The translations under genes and the position numbers were made by a program. Positions 44,464 to 53,403 of a DNA stretch of 64,000 nt are shown here, piece after piece. Position 1 is the first letter of the stretch. The number at the start of each line of letters is the position of its first letter. The notes below the pieces were generated by a model. It was not told the origin of the DNA and searched no databases. It was given only the letters and a program-made list of their open reading frames with translations. Source of the DNA: Sneathiella sedimenti. Its GTDB lineage: Bacteria; Pseudomonadota; Alphaproteobacteria; Sneathiellales; Sneathiellaceae. The stretch is taken from NCBI RefSeq assembly GCF_017313765.1, contig NZ_JAFLNC010000003.1, positions 1-64,000 of the forward strand, written 5' to 3'.

Positions 44464-46407
44464 ATGACCTTTCCAACACCAAAGTCTGGATTTCCGGCCT
44501 TTGCCCTATTTGGGCTTTTTCTTCTGATTGCCCTGATTTCTCCGTCTGTATCCCTTGCGGAAGAACTCATCAAAGAATTTAGAAGCGACCTTTGGATCCA
44601 CGGTGACGCGAGCCTGATGGTGCGGGAGCAGATCACGGTCATAAGTGAGGGGAGGCAGATCAGGCGCGGAATTTATCGTGATTTCCCGACAGATTATAAG
44701 GATTCACAGGGCAATCAGTACCGGGTTGGCTTTGAGGTCGAAGAAGTCACTCGCGATGGGCGGCCGGAACCCTTCCTTACCGAGCGATTATCTAACGGCG
44801 TGCGTGTCTACATCGGGAACAAGGATGTCCTCATTCCGCCCGGACAACACAGCTATACGATCACCTATAAAACCACGCGTCAGATCGGGTACTTTGACGA
44901 AATAGACGAGCTTTACTGGAACGTGACGGGAAATGGGTGGGCATTTACCATCGAAAAAGCAAGCGCGCGTGTGCATCTGCCGGCAGGGGCTCGCGTACAG
45001 GGTTTTATTGCCTATACCGGATATCAGGGAGATAGAGGCAACGCATTCGGAACCCGCGATTATGCAGATGGCATGGAATTCTTTACAACAAAGCCACTGC
45101 ACCCCCAGGAAGGATTGACCATTGCTGTTTCCTGGCCGAGCGGTTTTGTTGCCAGACCAACTGGCACGGAGAAGCTGAGCTATCTTCTCAGTGATAATAA
45201 TGCCCTCTTTATCGGTATTATTGGTCTGCTGGTTCTTAACACTTATTACCTCCTTGTCTGGTGGCGTGTCGGGCGGGATCCGGCCGCGGGCACCATCATC
45301 CCGTTTTTTGAACCGCCACAAGGTTATTCCCCCGCCGCAATGCGGTATATCCGGAATATGGGGTTCGATAACAAGGTCTTCTCGGCCGCGATACTGAGCA
45401 TGGCGGTAAAGGGGTACTTGACGATCGAGGAAGATAGTTTCGGGACATATACCCTGAAGCGGACCGGCGAAAAGGCTCCGCTCTCGATGGGAGAAAAGGC
45501 GGTTGCACAGCGGCTCTTTTCCAGTGTGCGGGATCAGATTGAGCTCAAACAGAAAAATCACTCAACCTTGCAGAGCGCTCGAGACGGACTGAAAGAATGG
45601 CTGCGGACTGAGTTTGAGAAAACCTATTTTAACAATAACCGGCAGTATTTTCTGCCGGGCGTCGGGCTTTCAATTTTTATCATCTTACTGATGATTATCT
45701 GGGCGCCCGATCCAGGAACCGCCGCCTTTATTTCCATCTGGCTTGCGGGATGGACGGCTGGCGTTTACTTCATCCTGCGCCGTGGATATCGGGCAGTGCT
45801 GGATTTTATAAATGGGAGAAATCCCTTTTCCGGTGTTGGAGCAATTATTTTATCCATCATGGCCATCCCTTTTCTCGGCGGAGAGGCCGTGGGGCTGATG
45901 TTTCTGGTTGAGGCAACTTCGCCGGCGGCAACAGTTCTTTTTCTGCTGATACAGGTCGTGAATCTCGTTTTCTACCATTTACTGAAAGCCCCAACATTGC
46001 TGGGGCGGCAAATGCTGGACAGATTTGCGGGATTTGCGGATTTCCTGAGCGTTACCGAAAAAGACCGCATGAATTTCTTCAATCCACCCGACCGCACGCC
46101 GGAGCTTTTTGAAAAGTTTCTCCCCTTTGCAGTAGCGTTGGACGTTGAAAACGCCTGGGCCGAACAATTCTCGAACAGTTTCGCAAATGCGCATGAAGGC
46201 CCATGGAAGGGGCAGGGATATCGTCCAACCTGGTATCAAGGGCGACATTTCAATCCAGCAGATCTTGGCGGGTTTTCCACCTCCCTCGGGCGTGGATTCA
46301 CAAGTGCCATTTCCTCCGCTGCGACAGCGCCGGGCAGTTCCAGCGGTTCGTCCGGCGGCGGTTCATCTGGCGGCGGCGGTGGTGGCGGCGGAGGAGGGGG
46401 CTGGTAA
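44464..46407 (+). CDS. DUF2207 membrane protein with glycine-rich tail
   Basis: A 647-residue protein with a signal sequence (hydrophobic about 10-30, cleavage near SLA-EEL). The N-terminal exported domain has IRRGIYRDFPTDY, characteristic of DUF2207, and membrane helices follow near 265 and around 400-500. The end is an extreme glycine/serine tract with eleven consecutive glycines and a terminal Trp. ATG 44464 is chosen because it gives a normal signal peptide and lies just after lemA. Frames further upstream only read through lemA. The function is unknown, probably envelope maintenance with LemA. Confidence 0.88.
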   Translation: MTFPTPKSGFPAFALFGLFLLIALISPSVSLAEELIKEFRSDLWIHGDASLMVREQITVISEGRQIRRGIYRDFPTDYKDSQGNQYRVGFEVEEVTRDGRPEPFLTERLSNGVRVYIGNKDVLIPPGQHSYTITYKTTRQIGYFDEIDELYWNVTGNGWAFTIEKASARVHLPAGARVQGFIAYTGYQGDRGNAFGTRDYADGMEFFTTKPLHPQEGLTIAVSWPSGFVARPTGTEKLSYLLSDNNALFIGIIGLLVLNTYYLLVWWRVGRDPAAGTIIPFFEPPQGYSPAAMRYIRNMGFDNKVFSAAILSMAVKGYLTIEEDSFGTYTLKRTGEKAPLSMGEKAVAQRLFSSVRDQIELKQKNHSTLQSARDGLKEWLRTEFEKTYFNNNRQYFLPGVGLSIFIILLMIIWAPDPGTAAFISIWLAGWTAGVYFILRRGYRAVLDFINGRNPFSGVGAIILSIMAIPFLGGEAVGLMFLVEATSPAATVLFLLIQVVNLVFYHLLKAPTLLGRQMLDRFAGFADFLSVTEKDRMNFFNPPDRTPELFEKFLPFAVALDVENAWAEQFSNSFANAHEGPWKGQGYRPTWYQGRHFNPADLGGFSTSLGRGFTSAISSAATAPGSSSGSSGGGSSGGGGGGGGGGGW

Positions 46408-46483
46408 ATAAATTTACTGTCTCCCGGCTTGTTCGAGTGAACTTCTCATCTTAGGATTGGATAACTTTGAACGGGAGTCGCCG

Positions 46484-47350
46484 ATGAAATACACACCGCA
46501 AAACCAAACGCCGGCCGATGCGGAAAGTCGCAAGGCCATCAAGCCGGTGATTGTCTACCCTGTCAACACTCTGCCACTCCCAGATGTCGGGATTTACGCC
46601 GATGCTCGGTCTCACCTGGAGCAGATAGATCAGATTATTGTGGCGCCGCGAGATGCAGAGTGTTTCCGGGTTCCGGCAGGGCATTTCTTTCGCATTGTCA
46701 GTACCGAGGGGCCGCAGGTTGGCGACCTTAACCTCTGGAACGCGGCAGATGTAAATGAACGGTTCTTTAGCGGCAAGACGCGCGCGCTACATGGCACACA
46801 TGTCAGCGTTGGCGACAGGCTGTGGAGCAACTTGCCCTATATGAGACCCATGACGACCATCACTCATGATACGCTTGACTGGTACGGCTGGGACGCGGAT
46901 GGGGGCGGTATTCACGATGTGATCGGCACGCGCTGTGATCCCTACACCAATGTGATGCTGGGCGGCGGAGAATATCATTATTGCTGTCATTCCAATCTCA
47001 TTCGTGCTTTTGCGACGGCACAAAATATCTCCTATGATGAGGCTGAACCGTTCGTTCATGACGTCTTGAACGTGTTTATGTGCACCGGGTTCACACGGGA
47101 TACTCATCAGTATTTTATGAAAGCGAGCCCGGTTCGCCCCGGCGACTTTCTGGAATTTTTCGCAGAGATCGATCTTTTGGGCGCCCTTTCGACCTGTCCC
47201 GGGGGGGATTGCAGCACCGGACATTCCAGCGATGACGCGGCCTGTTATCCGTTGAAGGTCGAAATATTCAGACCTACAAAAGGTCTGCCCGCAGACTGGA
47301 AGCCGGCCGAGCGATCCCGATATTCACGCCTTCACGGCAACAAGCAATAA
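46484..47350 (+). CDS. DUF1989 / urea-carboxylase-associated family protein
   Basis: A 288-residue soluble protein with the DUF1989 signature: GDLNLWNA, FSGKTRALHG, RCDPYTNVML, YHYCCHSNL and a Cys pair in STCPGGDCS. Some members of this family form carboxyguanidine deiminase with a guanidine carboxylase, but no such carboxylase is nearby, so the substrate is uncertain. Several Cys/His could bind a metal. ATG at 46484 has GGAG 5 nt upstream and is preferred to TTG 46457. Confidence 0.88.
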   Translation: MKYTPQNQTPADAESRKAIKPVIVYPVNTLPLPDVGIYADARSHLEQIDQIIVAPRDAECFRVPAGHFFRIVSTEGPQVGDLNLWNAADVNERFFSGKTRALHGTHVSVGDRLWSNLPYMRPMTTITHDTLDWYGWDADGGGIHDVIGTRCDPYTNVMLGGGEYHYCCHSNLIRAFATAQNISYDEAEPFVHDVLNVFMCTGFTRDTHQYFMKASPVRPGDFLEFFAEIDLLGALSTCPGGDCSTGHSSDDAACYPLKVEIFRPTKGLPADWKPAERSRYSRLHGNKQ

Positions 47351-47364
47351 GATCATTTGTGAGG

Positions 47365-48501
47365 TCATCTACCTCCTGCCTGATGAATAAATGCCTTACC
47401 GATTTTTGTCAGGCGGGCAAGATGGGCGCTTTTGGCGATGGTTAGGGATTTCGAGATATCACGGTACAAGTAGCGGATGTAGGGTTTGTCCGGCGTGGAT
47501 ATTTTCTCAAGTAGGGGGTCAAATGCTTGGGCGCAATTCTGGCACTGCTGATGAAATCCAAGCTGCAATTCCAGAAGCGGCTGAAGATCATCTCCCGCTG
47601 CGTCTGCCATAGCCGCGAGACGTGCCGCAATAACATCAAGGGCCTGGAGTTTCGTTGCGATTGCGCCAATTTCCACGGCCAGTTCGTCGGGTGCTTCTTC
47701 TGCGATATCCGAGAGAAGACAAGACATTGATCCGACCTGACCCCCAGCGCCCGCGGCATCCTCTATCGCGCGCATACGCAGTGACGTTTGATTGAATGCG
47801 TCTCCTTCCGCACCCAACAGGTTGGCAACGGGAACCCGGCAATTCTCGAGAGCAATGCCGCCGTGTGGGCAAGGATGCAAAAAGTCTATTTTGATACCTT
47901 CCGTGCGACGAAAGCCGGGGCTGTCAGCAGGAACGAGAATGGCGCTAAACGCCTTCCTGCCTTCCGTTTCGCTGGTAATTGCGAGGACGATGAACTGGTC
48001 GGCAATAGGCCCGTTCGTCAGGAATGCTTTCTCCCCATTGAGGACGAATTCATTGCCGTCCCGCCGCGCTGATGTTTTTAGATGCTTTGGATGAGCACCT
48101 GCGCCAGGCTCGGAAATGGCAACGGATAGTGTTGTTTTTCCGGCAACAAGAAATGGCAGCAACTGTTGTTGTATGGGGGAGGGAACATCAACCGCTATAT
48201 GGAGTTTGGACATCAGCCAATGGGCCATGAAAACCATTGTCGTGCCCGGGACGCCGCCCACCTGATTGAGGGTCTTCGCGGCGACTGAAAGGAGCGTGTA
48301 GTCCGCACCAAGCCCGCCATATTCTTCTGGCAAGGAGAGACCCGCGATGCCTGAGGACCCAAATTCCTGCCATAGGTCCTGCGGAAAGACGTCAGAGGCG
48401 ATCAATTCTTCTCGTCGGGGCCGGATATGAGTATTGGCAAATTCCCTGGTCTTCTGGATAATGTCCGTGCGTCGGATTTTTGCTGGGTTCACGTTACTCA
48501 T
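47365..48501 (-). CDS. acyl-CoA dehydrogenase-like flavoprotein
   Basis: A 378-residue protein with the three-part acyl-CoA dehydrogenase layout: N-terminal helices, a middle beta domain (VAISEPGAGAHPKHLKT and LNGEKAFLTNGPIADQFIV), and C-terminal helices. The usual C-terminal YEGTSQI catalytic element is absent. The alternative helix-G Glu position appears to be Arg by eye. It may therefore be a non-dehydrogenase relative (monooxygenase or desulfinase type) or use another base. The gene is monocistronic and converges on the DUF1989 gene. Confidence 0.85.
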   Translation of the reverse strand: MSNVNPAKIRRTDIIQKTREFANTHIRPRREELIASDVFPQDLWQEFGSSGIAGLSLPEEYGGLGADYTLLSVAAKTLNQVGGVPGTTMVFMAHWLMSKLHIAVDVPSPIQQQLLPFLVAGKTTLSVAISEPGAGAHPKHLKTSARRDGNEFVLNGEKAFLTNGPIADQFIVLAITSETEGRKAFSAILVPADSPGFRRTEGIKIDFLHPCPHGGIALENCRVPVANLLGAEGDAFNQTSLRMRAIEDAAGAGGQVGSMSCLLSDIAEEAPDELAVEIGAIATKLQALDVIAARLAAMADAAGDDLQPLLELQLGFHQQCQNCAQAFDPLLEKISTPDKPYIRYLYRDISKSLTIAKSAHLARLTKIGKAFIHQAGGR

Positions 48502-48700
48502 TCCTTATTTTTTGTTATTCTGATCAGTGAGCGTGCGGAAAAGATTATAGCATAACAGTGGTGAATGTTTCGATATCTTGCATTTCTGTTTTAGACCCTA
48601 TTCTATCGACAGCCTGACCGAAATTATAAGTAAATCGAAATTGCGATTAGCGTGGAGCCGACCGTATCGCGATAGATATAAAAAGAATGAGGAGAATATT

Positions 48701-49309
48701 GTGAAGCTTTACGACCTGCCCGCGTCCCCTAATGCCCGTCGCGTCCGTATCTTTATCGCGGAAAAGGGATTGGAAATTCCTAAAGAAGAAATCGACCTCT
48801 CCACCGGCTATCATACGAGCCCGGAGTATTTAAAGAAAAATATCCTCGGGAAAATGCCGGTGCTGGAGCTGGATGACGGGACAACAATCTCGGAAAGCCA
48901 TGCGATCTGTCTTTATCTGGAAGAGCTAAACCCTGAGCCGCCCCTGATGGGGCAGACCCCGTTGGAGCGGGCGCATGTTGAGATGTGGAACCGTCGCATG
49001 GAGCTGGAGCTGCTAAACCCGCTTATGGGCGCGTTCGTTCATGGTCATCCCATGTGGAAGGGTATTCGCGAACAGGTGCCCGAGTATGTACCGGTTTGTC
49101 AGGCGCATGCGACCCGCAGCCTGGACTGGCTGGAGACGTCTTTGCAAGGTCGGGAGTATATCGCGACGGATTCCTACAGCATTGCTGATATCACGGCACA
49201 ATGCGCGATCCTGATGGGGAAAGCAGTTGGTGTGCGTGCCTCGAGCGAACAGGTCAATATAAATGACTGGTGGACGCGGGTAACCAGTCGCCCGAGCGCG
49301 CGGGCGTGA
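48701..49309 (+). CDS. glutathione S-transferase family protein
   Basis: A 202-residue GST. The thioredoxin-like domain starts LYDLPASPNARRVRIFIAEK and continues to GKMPVLELDDGTTISESHAI, which binds glutathione. A C-terminal all-helical domain follows with YSIADITAQCAIL. GTG at 48701 is the start because TGAGGAG is 6 nt upstream and it begins the domain exactly. The frame remains open upstream to 48578, but that part is not conserved-looking. It probably conjugates or reduces electrophiles. Confidence 0.92.
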   Translation: MKLYDLPASPNARRVRIFIAEKGLEIPKEEIDLSTGYHTSPEYLKKNILGKMPVLELDDGTTISESHAICLYLEELNPEPPLMGQTPLERAHVEMWNRRMELELLNPLMGAFVHGHPMWKGIREQVPEYVPVCQAHATRSLDWLETSLQGREYIATDSYSIADITAQCAILMGKAVGVRASSEQVNINDWWTRVTSRPSARA

Positions 49310-49407
49310 TTACCCTACGAGGGCAAGCGAGGAAATCGATCGTTTTGCACCCGTGGCTATGTGCCGGGCTTGCCTTGTTAGAATGCCCATGTATATGACT
49401 TTAAGTC

Positions 49408-52272
49408 ATGCAGGAAAAATCGATGGCCACATCGGGAAAATCAGGCGTTCGTCGTAAATTCTTATGGAGTGGAGGTATTCTGCTCGTTGCGCTGCTTTTT
49501 GCGCTGTTCTTCCTGCGGACCACGGCACTGAAATATGCGGGTGAGTTGGTATTCGGATTTTACGGGTTTGACGAAGCTGTCTTGACCATAGATGCGGTCA
49601 ACGTTGATCAGATCACGATCGGAGAATTATCGCTTTCTGATCAAATCAAGCTTCGGGACGTTGATCTTTATTATAAGCCGTTTTCTGTTCTTCGCGGTGA
49701 AATTGATAAGGTGGAAATTGGGACCCTTTTTGTCGATATTTCCAATCCGGAAGAGGGGGCAATAAAGCGAATAATAAGCCTCGCAAATGAAGGCAGCGGA
49801 AATAGCGAGGCGGTGCAGACGCGTCAACTTCCGGCAATACACCTAAAAACGGGGCAGGTTTTTGCGACCAATGGGGACAGCTCCTTTCAGGCGGAGTTTA
49901 CGGCTGGCTTTACAGCCAATCAGATCCTGGACGCCAAGGGGACGGTCGAGGGCCAGGTCAAAACGGTCTCAGGCCCGATTGAATTGGAGAATATGGCGCT
50001 TTCGCTGCGCGCGGATATCGGGGTTCAATCGGCAACATTCGCGCTCAGTGAGGGGGTAATACGTCATGCGGGGCCCGAGCCGTACTGGGCCCCCCTTATG
50101 CTTATGGGCAAGGGAGAATTGGCTGCGGGAATATCCAGCCTGGAAATGTCCGTAAGAACAATGGATGGCCACCCCCTGATGGACCTGACAGGGAATTATG
50201 AGGTTGCCAACGCAACTGGTCGTGCCCAACTGCAAATTGAAGCGCTCCCCTTCCGTCGTGAGGGATTGCAACCTGCGGACCTTACACGTTACGCTGAAAG
50301 ACTCCCGCCCTTCGATGGGACGCTAAAGTTTGTGACGAACGCAGAGATAGCAGGGCCCGCCATCACCTATGCGGGCGATCTTGTCATAGAGGATATGGCA
50401 ATAGAAATTACCGACGGGCATATAGCCTCGTCGCGGTTTCCCCTTAAGTTTCAAGGGCAGTATCATCTGGAAGAGAATACGCAGGATGCGCAAATTACTT
50501 TACAGAAAACGGAGGTGTCAGGAGAGGTAGACGATCTGAAACTCGCTGCGAGTGACCTCACTGCAGAACTGAAAGTTCAAAATATTTTCGAGAAAATAGA
50601 ACTACAGCTACTTGGGGGCATGATTAGAGATACTGGCCGGTCGCCTGACTTTTTGCCGTTTAATTTTACGCTTTCCGGCGAAATGTCGTCATTGCAGGAA
50701 ATGTCGCTTCAGGGAGACGTTCGCAGCAGCGCCCAGAATTTGAAGGTCGACGTATCAGCGCAGTATCAGCTTGAGAGTGGCCAGGGGAAGCTAACCTTCC
50801 AGATGCCGGAAACGAAAATCGGAAAGGGTGGGGTGTCGCTTGCAGGCCTGTCCGCTCATTTAAAGGACATAGAAAACAGCCTTTCGGGGAACTTGTCGGC
50901 AAGCGGCGAAATAACTCGTGATGTCGAAGGCAACCTTATGGTCTCGTCGTTGTTTGCCGAGCTTCTAGAGGGTCGCTGGCAGGACACGGCGTTCGCGGCG
51001 GAAGGGATTGCTTTCAAGGTTTCCGGCGGCCAAAGTGAGAAAAAAACACTCTTTAAAGGCGTTGTTACCGGGGGGACTAAAAATGTTCGTCTGGATACCC
51101 AGAATATCGCAGTTTCGGATGTTGAGGCCAGTTTCGAGACAGGAATCACCGATCTTATACCCGCAAAAAATGGACGTATTGCCCTGTCCAGCCTGAGGTT
51201 AGTTCCGAAAGACGGCGCGCTTTTTAAGGAAACCCAGAAAGTCACGGGTGACGCGAGGCTGAGAAACGACAAAATTGACTTTTCACTCGCGCTGACATCG
51301 GATTTCCTTGGAAAGTACCTTCAACTGGAAGGCAGTCATTCATTGGAGCGCTCAACCGGGTCAGCTCGGGTTCTGGTCAACCCGCTATCTTTCACGGAAG
51401 GCGGACTGCAACCCGCAGATCTAATTGTCATTGAGACGGAGGTCACCGTAAAGGGCAAGATTGTCCCGGCGGGCGACGTAAGCTGGTCCGGCAAGGGAAT
51501 AAAATCATCTGCCGATGTCAGGCTTGAAGATATTTCGGTCAAGGCAGCAGGGGGGAATATTTCCGATATCAACGGGATGGTACATATTGATGAACTCAGC
51601 CCGTTCACCATCTCATCGCCCCAGGAGATTGTGGCGCGTACTGCATCTGCCGGCATCCCCCTCGAGAATCCCGTTCTACGATTCCGTGTCCTGACAAGAA
51701 ATGGTGCTCCCATTCTCTATATCGAGCGGTTGACCCTAGGGCTAGTGGGCGGCTCCGCCATAATTGAAGATGCCCTCATTGATACGGGTGCAGAGATCAA
51801 TCGGGTAGAGATTCAACTGACCCGTCTTGATCTTGAGCAGGTGATGGCGCTCAGCAATGTCGAGGAGCTTGTAGCAACGGGCCATGTCAGTGGAAAAATT
51901 CCCCTTGTTTTCGGCGGGACACGCCTCCTCGTCGAGGACGGGTTGTTGGCGGCGGATGGTCCGGGCGTGCTGAAAATGACGTCTGAAGCGGCACGGCAGG
52001 CGCTCGGCGCTGGAGGTGAGCAGGCGAAACTGCTTCTCGATGTGCTGGAGAATTTTCGCTATTCGGAGTTGTCAATACAGGTCACAAAGACGGAAAGCGG
52101 CGAAGATACAGTCAAATTGCACGCCGCGGGGAGCAATCCGGACGTTGAGAATGATCGTCCCGTGATCCTAAACATCAATCTGACAACCAGCCTGGACAAG
52201 ATATTTAATGCCATACTGAGTGGCTATCTCTTGTCGGAAAAAGCACTCCGTGCTACCGTTGATGGTCGATAA
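49408..52272 (+). CDS. ydbH: YdbH-type AsmA-like intermembrane lipid transport protein
   Basis: A 954-residue protein with one N-terminal membrane anchor (about 17-36) and a long periplasmic beta-rich body, the architecture of AsmA-like bridge proteins. The C-terminal part matches the YdbH domain (EVEIQLTRLDLEQVMALSNV-like segment, EELVATGHVSGKIPL, LAADGPGVLKM). It is followed by ynbE and ydbL. In E. coli this trio moves phospholipids to the outer membrane redundantly with TamB and YhdP. E. coli YdbH is about 880 residues, so this one is slightly longer. ATG 49423 is a possible alternative start. Confidence 0.9.
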   Translation: MQEKSMATSGKSGVRRKFLWSGGILLVALLFALFFLRTTALKYAGELVFGFYGFDEAVLTIDAVNVDQITIGELSLSDQIKLRDVDLYYKPFSVLRGEIDKVEIGTLFVDISNPEEGAIKRIISLANEGSGNSEAVQTRQLPAIHLKTGQVFATNGDSSFQAEFTAGFTANQILDAKGTVEGQVKTVSGPIELENMALSLRADIGVQSATFALSEGVIRHAGPEPYWAPLMLMGKGELAAGISSLEMSVRTMDGHPLMDLTGNYEVANATGRAQLQIEALPFRREGLQPADLTRYAERLPPFDGTLKFVTNAEIAGPAITYAGDLVIEDMAIEITDGHIASSRFPLKFQGQYHLEENTQDAQITLQKTEVSGEVDDLKLAASDLTAELKVQNIFEKIELQLLGGMIRDTGRSPDFLPFNFTLSGEMSSLQEMSLQGDVRSSAQNLKVDVSAQYQLESGQGKLTFQMPETKIGKGGVSLAGLSAHLKDIENSLSGNLSASGEITRDVEGNLMVSSLFAELLEGRWQDTAFAAEGIAFKVSGGQSEKKTLFKGVVTGGTKNVRLDTQNIAVSDVEASFETGITDLIPAKNGRIALSSLRLVPKDGALFKETQKVTGDARLRNDKIDFSLALTSDFLGKYLQLEGSHSLERSTGSARVLVNPLSFTEGGLQPADLIVIETEVTVKGKIVPAGDVSWSGKGIKSSADVRLEDISVKAAGGNISDINGMVHIDELSPFTISSPQEIVARTASAGIPLENPVLRFRVLTRNGAPILYIERLTLGLVGGSAIIEDALIDTGAEINRVEIQLTRLDLEQVMALSNVEELVATGHVSGKIPLVFGGTRLLVEDGLLAADGPGVLKMTSEAARQALGAGGEQAKLLLDVLENFRYSELSIQVTKTESGEDTVKLHAAGSNPDVENDRPVILNINLTTSLDKIFNAILSGYLLSEKALRATVDGR

Positions 52273-52291
52273 AATGACTGAAGGAATATCT

Positions 52292-52492
52292 GTGGGTAAA
52301 CATTCTCTTCTTGCGATGTCGATCGCGGCAGTGATCTTGTTCGCCGCAGTTTCCTGTACTCCTACAGTAAAGGTCGAAGCACCGGCTGAACCCATTACAA
52401 TCAATCTGAATATCAAGCTGGACGCAGAAGTGCGTCTCAAGATTGAAGAGCAGGCGAAGGACGATATTAATAAAAATCCGGGAATATTCTGA
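52292..52492 (+). CDS. ynbE: YnbE-type outer-membrane lipoprotein
   Basis: A 66-residue lipoprotein. A hydrophobic signal ends in a lipobox with Cys (FAAVSC). A short mature part follows with ITINLNIKLDAEVRLKIEE, matching YnbE. GTG at 52292 is preferred: GAAGGA lies 6 nt upstream and the signal is then of normal length. ATG 52274 is possible. YnbE is thought to stack in the outer-membrane leaflet and dock the YdbH tunnel. It lies between ydbH and ydbL. Confidence 0.88.
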   Translation: MGKHSLLAMSIAAVILFAAVSCTPTVKVEAPAEPITINLNIKLDAEVRLKIEEQAKDDINKNPGIF

Positions 52493-52493
52493 T

Positions 52494-52865
52494 ATGCGAT
52501 CTGTAATAAACAGCAGGAATTTCAGCCGCAGGAAGCTATTTCGCAAAGCATTGCTCTCTTGCGCCATTATTGCAAGCATGCCGCTTTGCGCGGCCCTGCC
52601 GGCTTGGGCTGACCAGCTTGACGACTTGCGGGCGTCTGGTGCAGTTGGAGAGGCCTTTGATGGATTTGCCCGTGCACGAGATGGATCGGCGCAGGGGTTC
52701 GTTGATAACCTGAATGAACAGCGGCGGGTTATCTATGTGAAACGCGCCAAGACCGAAAATGTGGGGGTTGAGCAGGTTGGGCGTGTCTATGCGGTGGAAA
52801 TCCTCAAGAAGGCCCCGGCAGGAACCTGGTTCCTGAGTGAAAGCGGGCAATGGACGCAGAAGTAG
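52494..52865 (+). CDS. ydbL: YdbL-type periplasmic protein
   Basis: A 123-residue exported protein. The signal region carries RRKLFRKALLSCAIIAS and cleavage is likely after AWA. The DUF1318/YdbL domain follows (LDDLRASGAVGEAFDGF, IYVKRAKTENVGVEQVGRVY). It starts one base after the ynbE stop. YdbL modulates YnbE assembly with YdbH in E. coli. It converges closely on the ATC-hydrolase-like gene. Confidence 0.9.
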   Translation: MRSVINSRNFSRRKLFRKALLSCAIIASMPLCAALPAWADQLDDLRASGAVGEAFDGFARARDGSAQGFVDNLNEQRRVIYVKRAKTENVGVEQVGRVYAVEILKKAPAGTWFLSESGQWTQK

Positions 52866-52868
52866 GCT

Positions 52869-53333
52869 CTATTCTTTCACCTTCCGAAAACGGAAGTCGC
52901 ACATACCATCACCTTTCATGCAGGTTTTTTCGCGCTTGAGTTCCAGGCCGAGACCTTCAGCGAGAGCAAAATCGCAATTACAGATCAAAAGTGGTCCAAG
53001 ATCGCGGGCGCCCATTTCTTCCATCATTTTTGTATAGGCGCATTTATGGACGTCGACATGGAACTCATCGTCGCTTCGTTTTAGCACGTCAAATTCGAAC
53101 TCAACACCAATGCCAAAAGACGCGAACTCGGCTTCCAGCTTCGGAATGGTCATCGGGTTATCGCGTGATCGAGTTTCAGATATTTGTCGGTTGGTGCTGT
53201 CCAGCGCCTGCCGTACTAGATGATGGGCTTTTTTCCGCCCGAGTTCCTTTTCCATTGCTCGAACCAGCGGAATTTGCGCTTCTACGGTGAGCTTGATGTG
53301 GTCGAAGGGAGTAATGTTGTTCTTATCTGTCAT
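52869..53333 (-). CDS. ATC-hydrolase family protein (L-2-amino-thiazoline-4-carboxylate hydrolase fold)
   Basis: A 154-residue cytoplasmic protein. The conserved core is a Cys in HKCAYTKMMEEMGARDLGPLL, ICNCDFALAEGLGLELKR, and GDGMCDFRFRK at the end, which are hallmark elements of the PF14196-type family named for thiazoline carboxylate hydrolysis in cysteine-producing Pseudomonas. Many genomes carry such proteins without that pathway. The conserved Cys residues may form a metal or catalytic site. It is convergent with ydbL across only 3 bp. Confidence 0.85.
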   Translation of the reverse strand: MTDKNNITPFDHIKLTVEAQIPLVRAMEKELGRKKAHHLVRQALDSTNRQISETRSRDNPMTIPKLEAEFASFGIGVEFEFDVLKRSDDEFHVDVHKCAYTKMMEEMGARDLGPLLICNCDFALAEGLGLELKREKTCMKGDGMCDFRFRKVKE

Positions 53334-53403
53334 CTGTCCTGTTCCCTCGGCGCCGACTTCCCGTCCGGTATTTCTACCGGGCGGGAATGAGGGGCGATGT
53401 TGT

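Noticed and set aside
43887-44642. 251-codon ORF opposite lemA and the DUF2207 start
   Set aside because: It overlaps two real genes and shows no motif.
44788-45561. 257-codon minus-strand ORF opposite the DUF2207 gene
   Set aside because: It is entirely within a convincing gene and its composition is typical of a shadow.
49322-49373. GGCAAGC / GCTTGCC inverted repeat after the GST gene
   Set aside because: The arms are only 7 bp with a loop of about 40 nt and no T-run, so it is likely chance.
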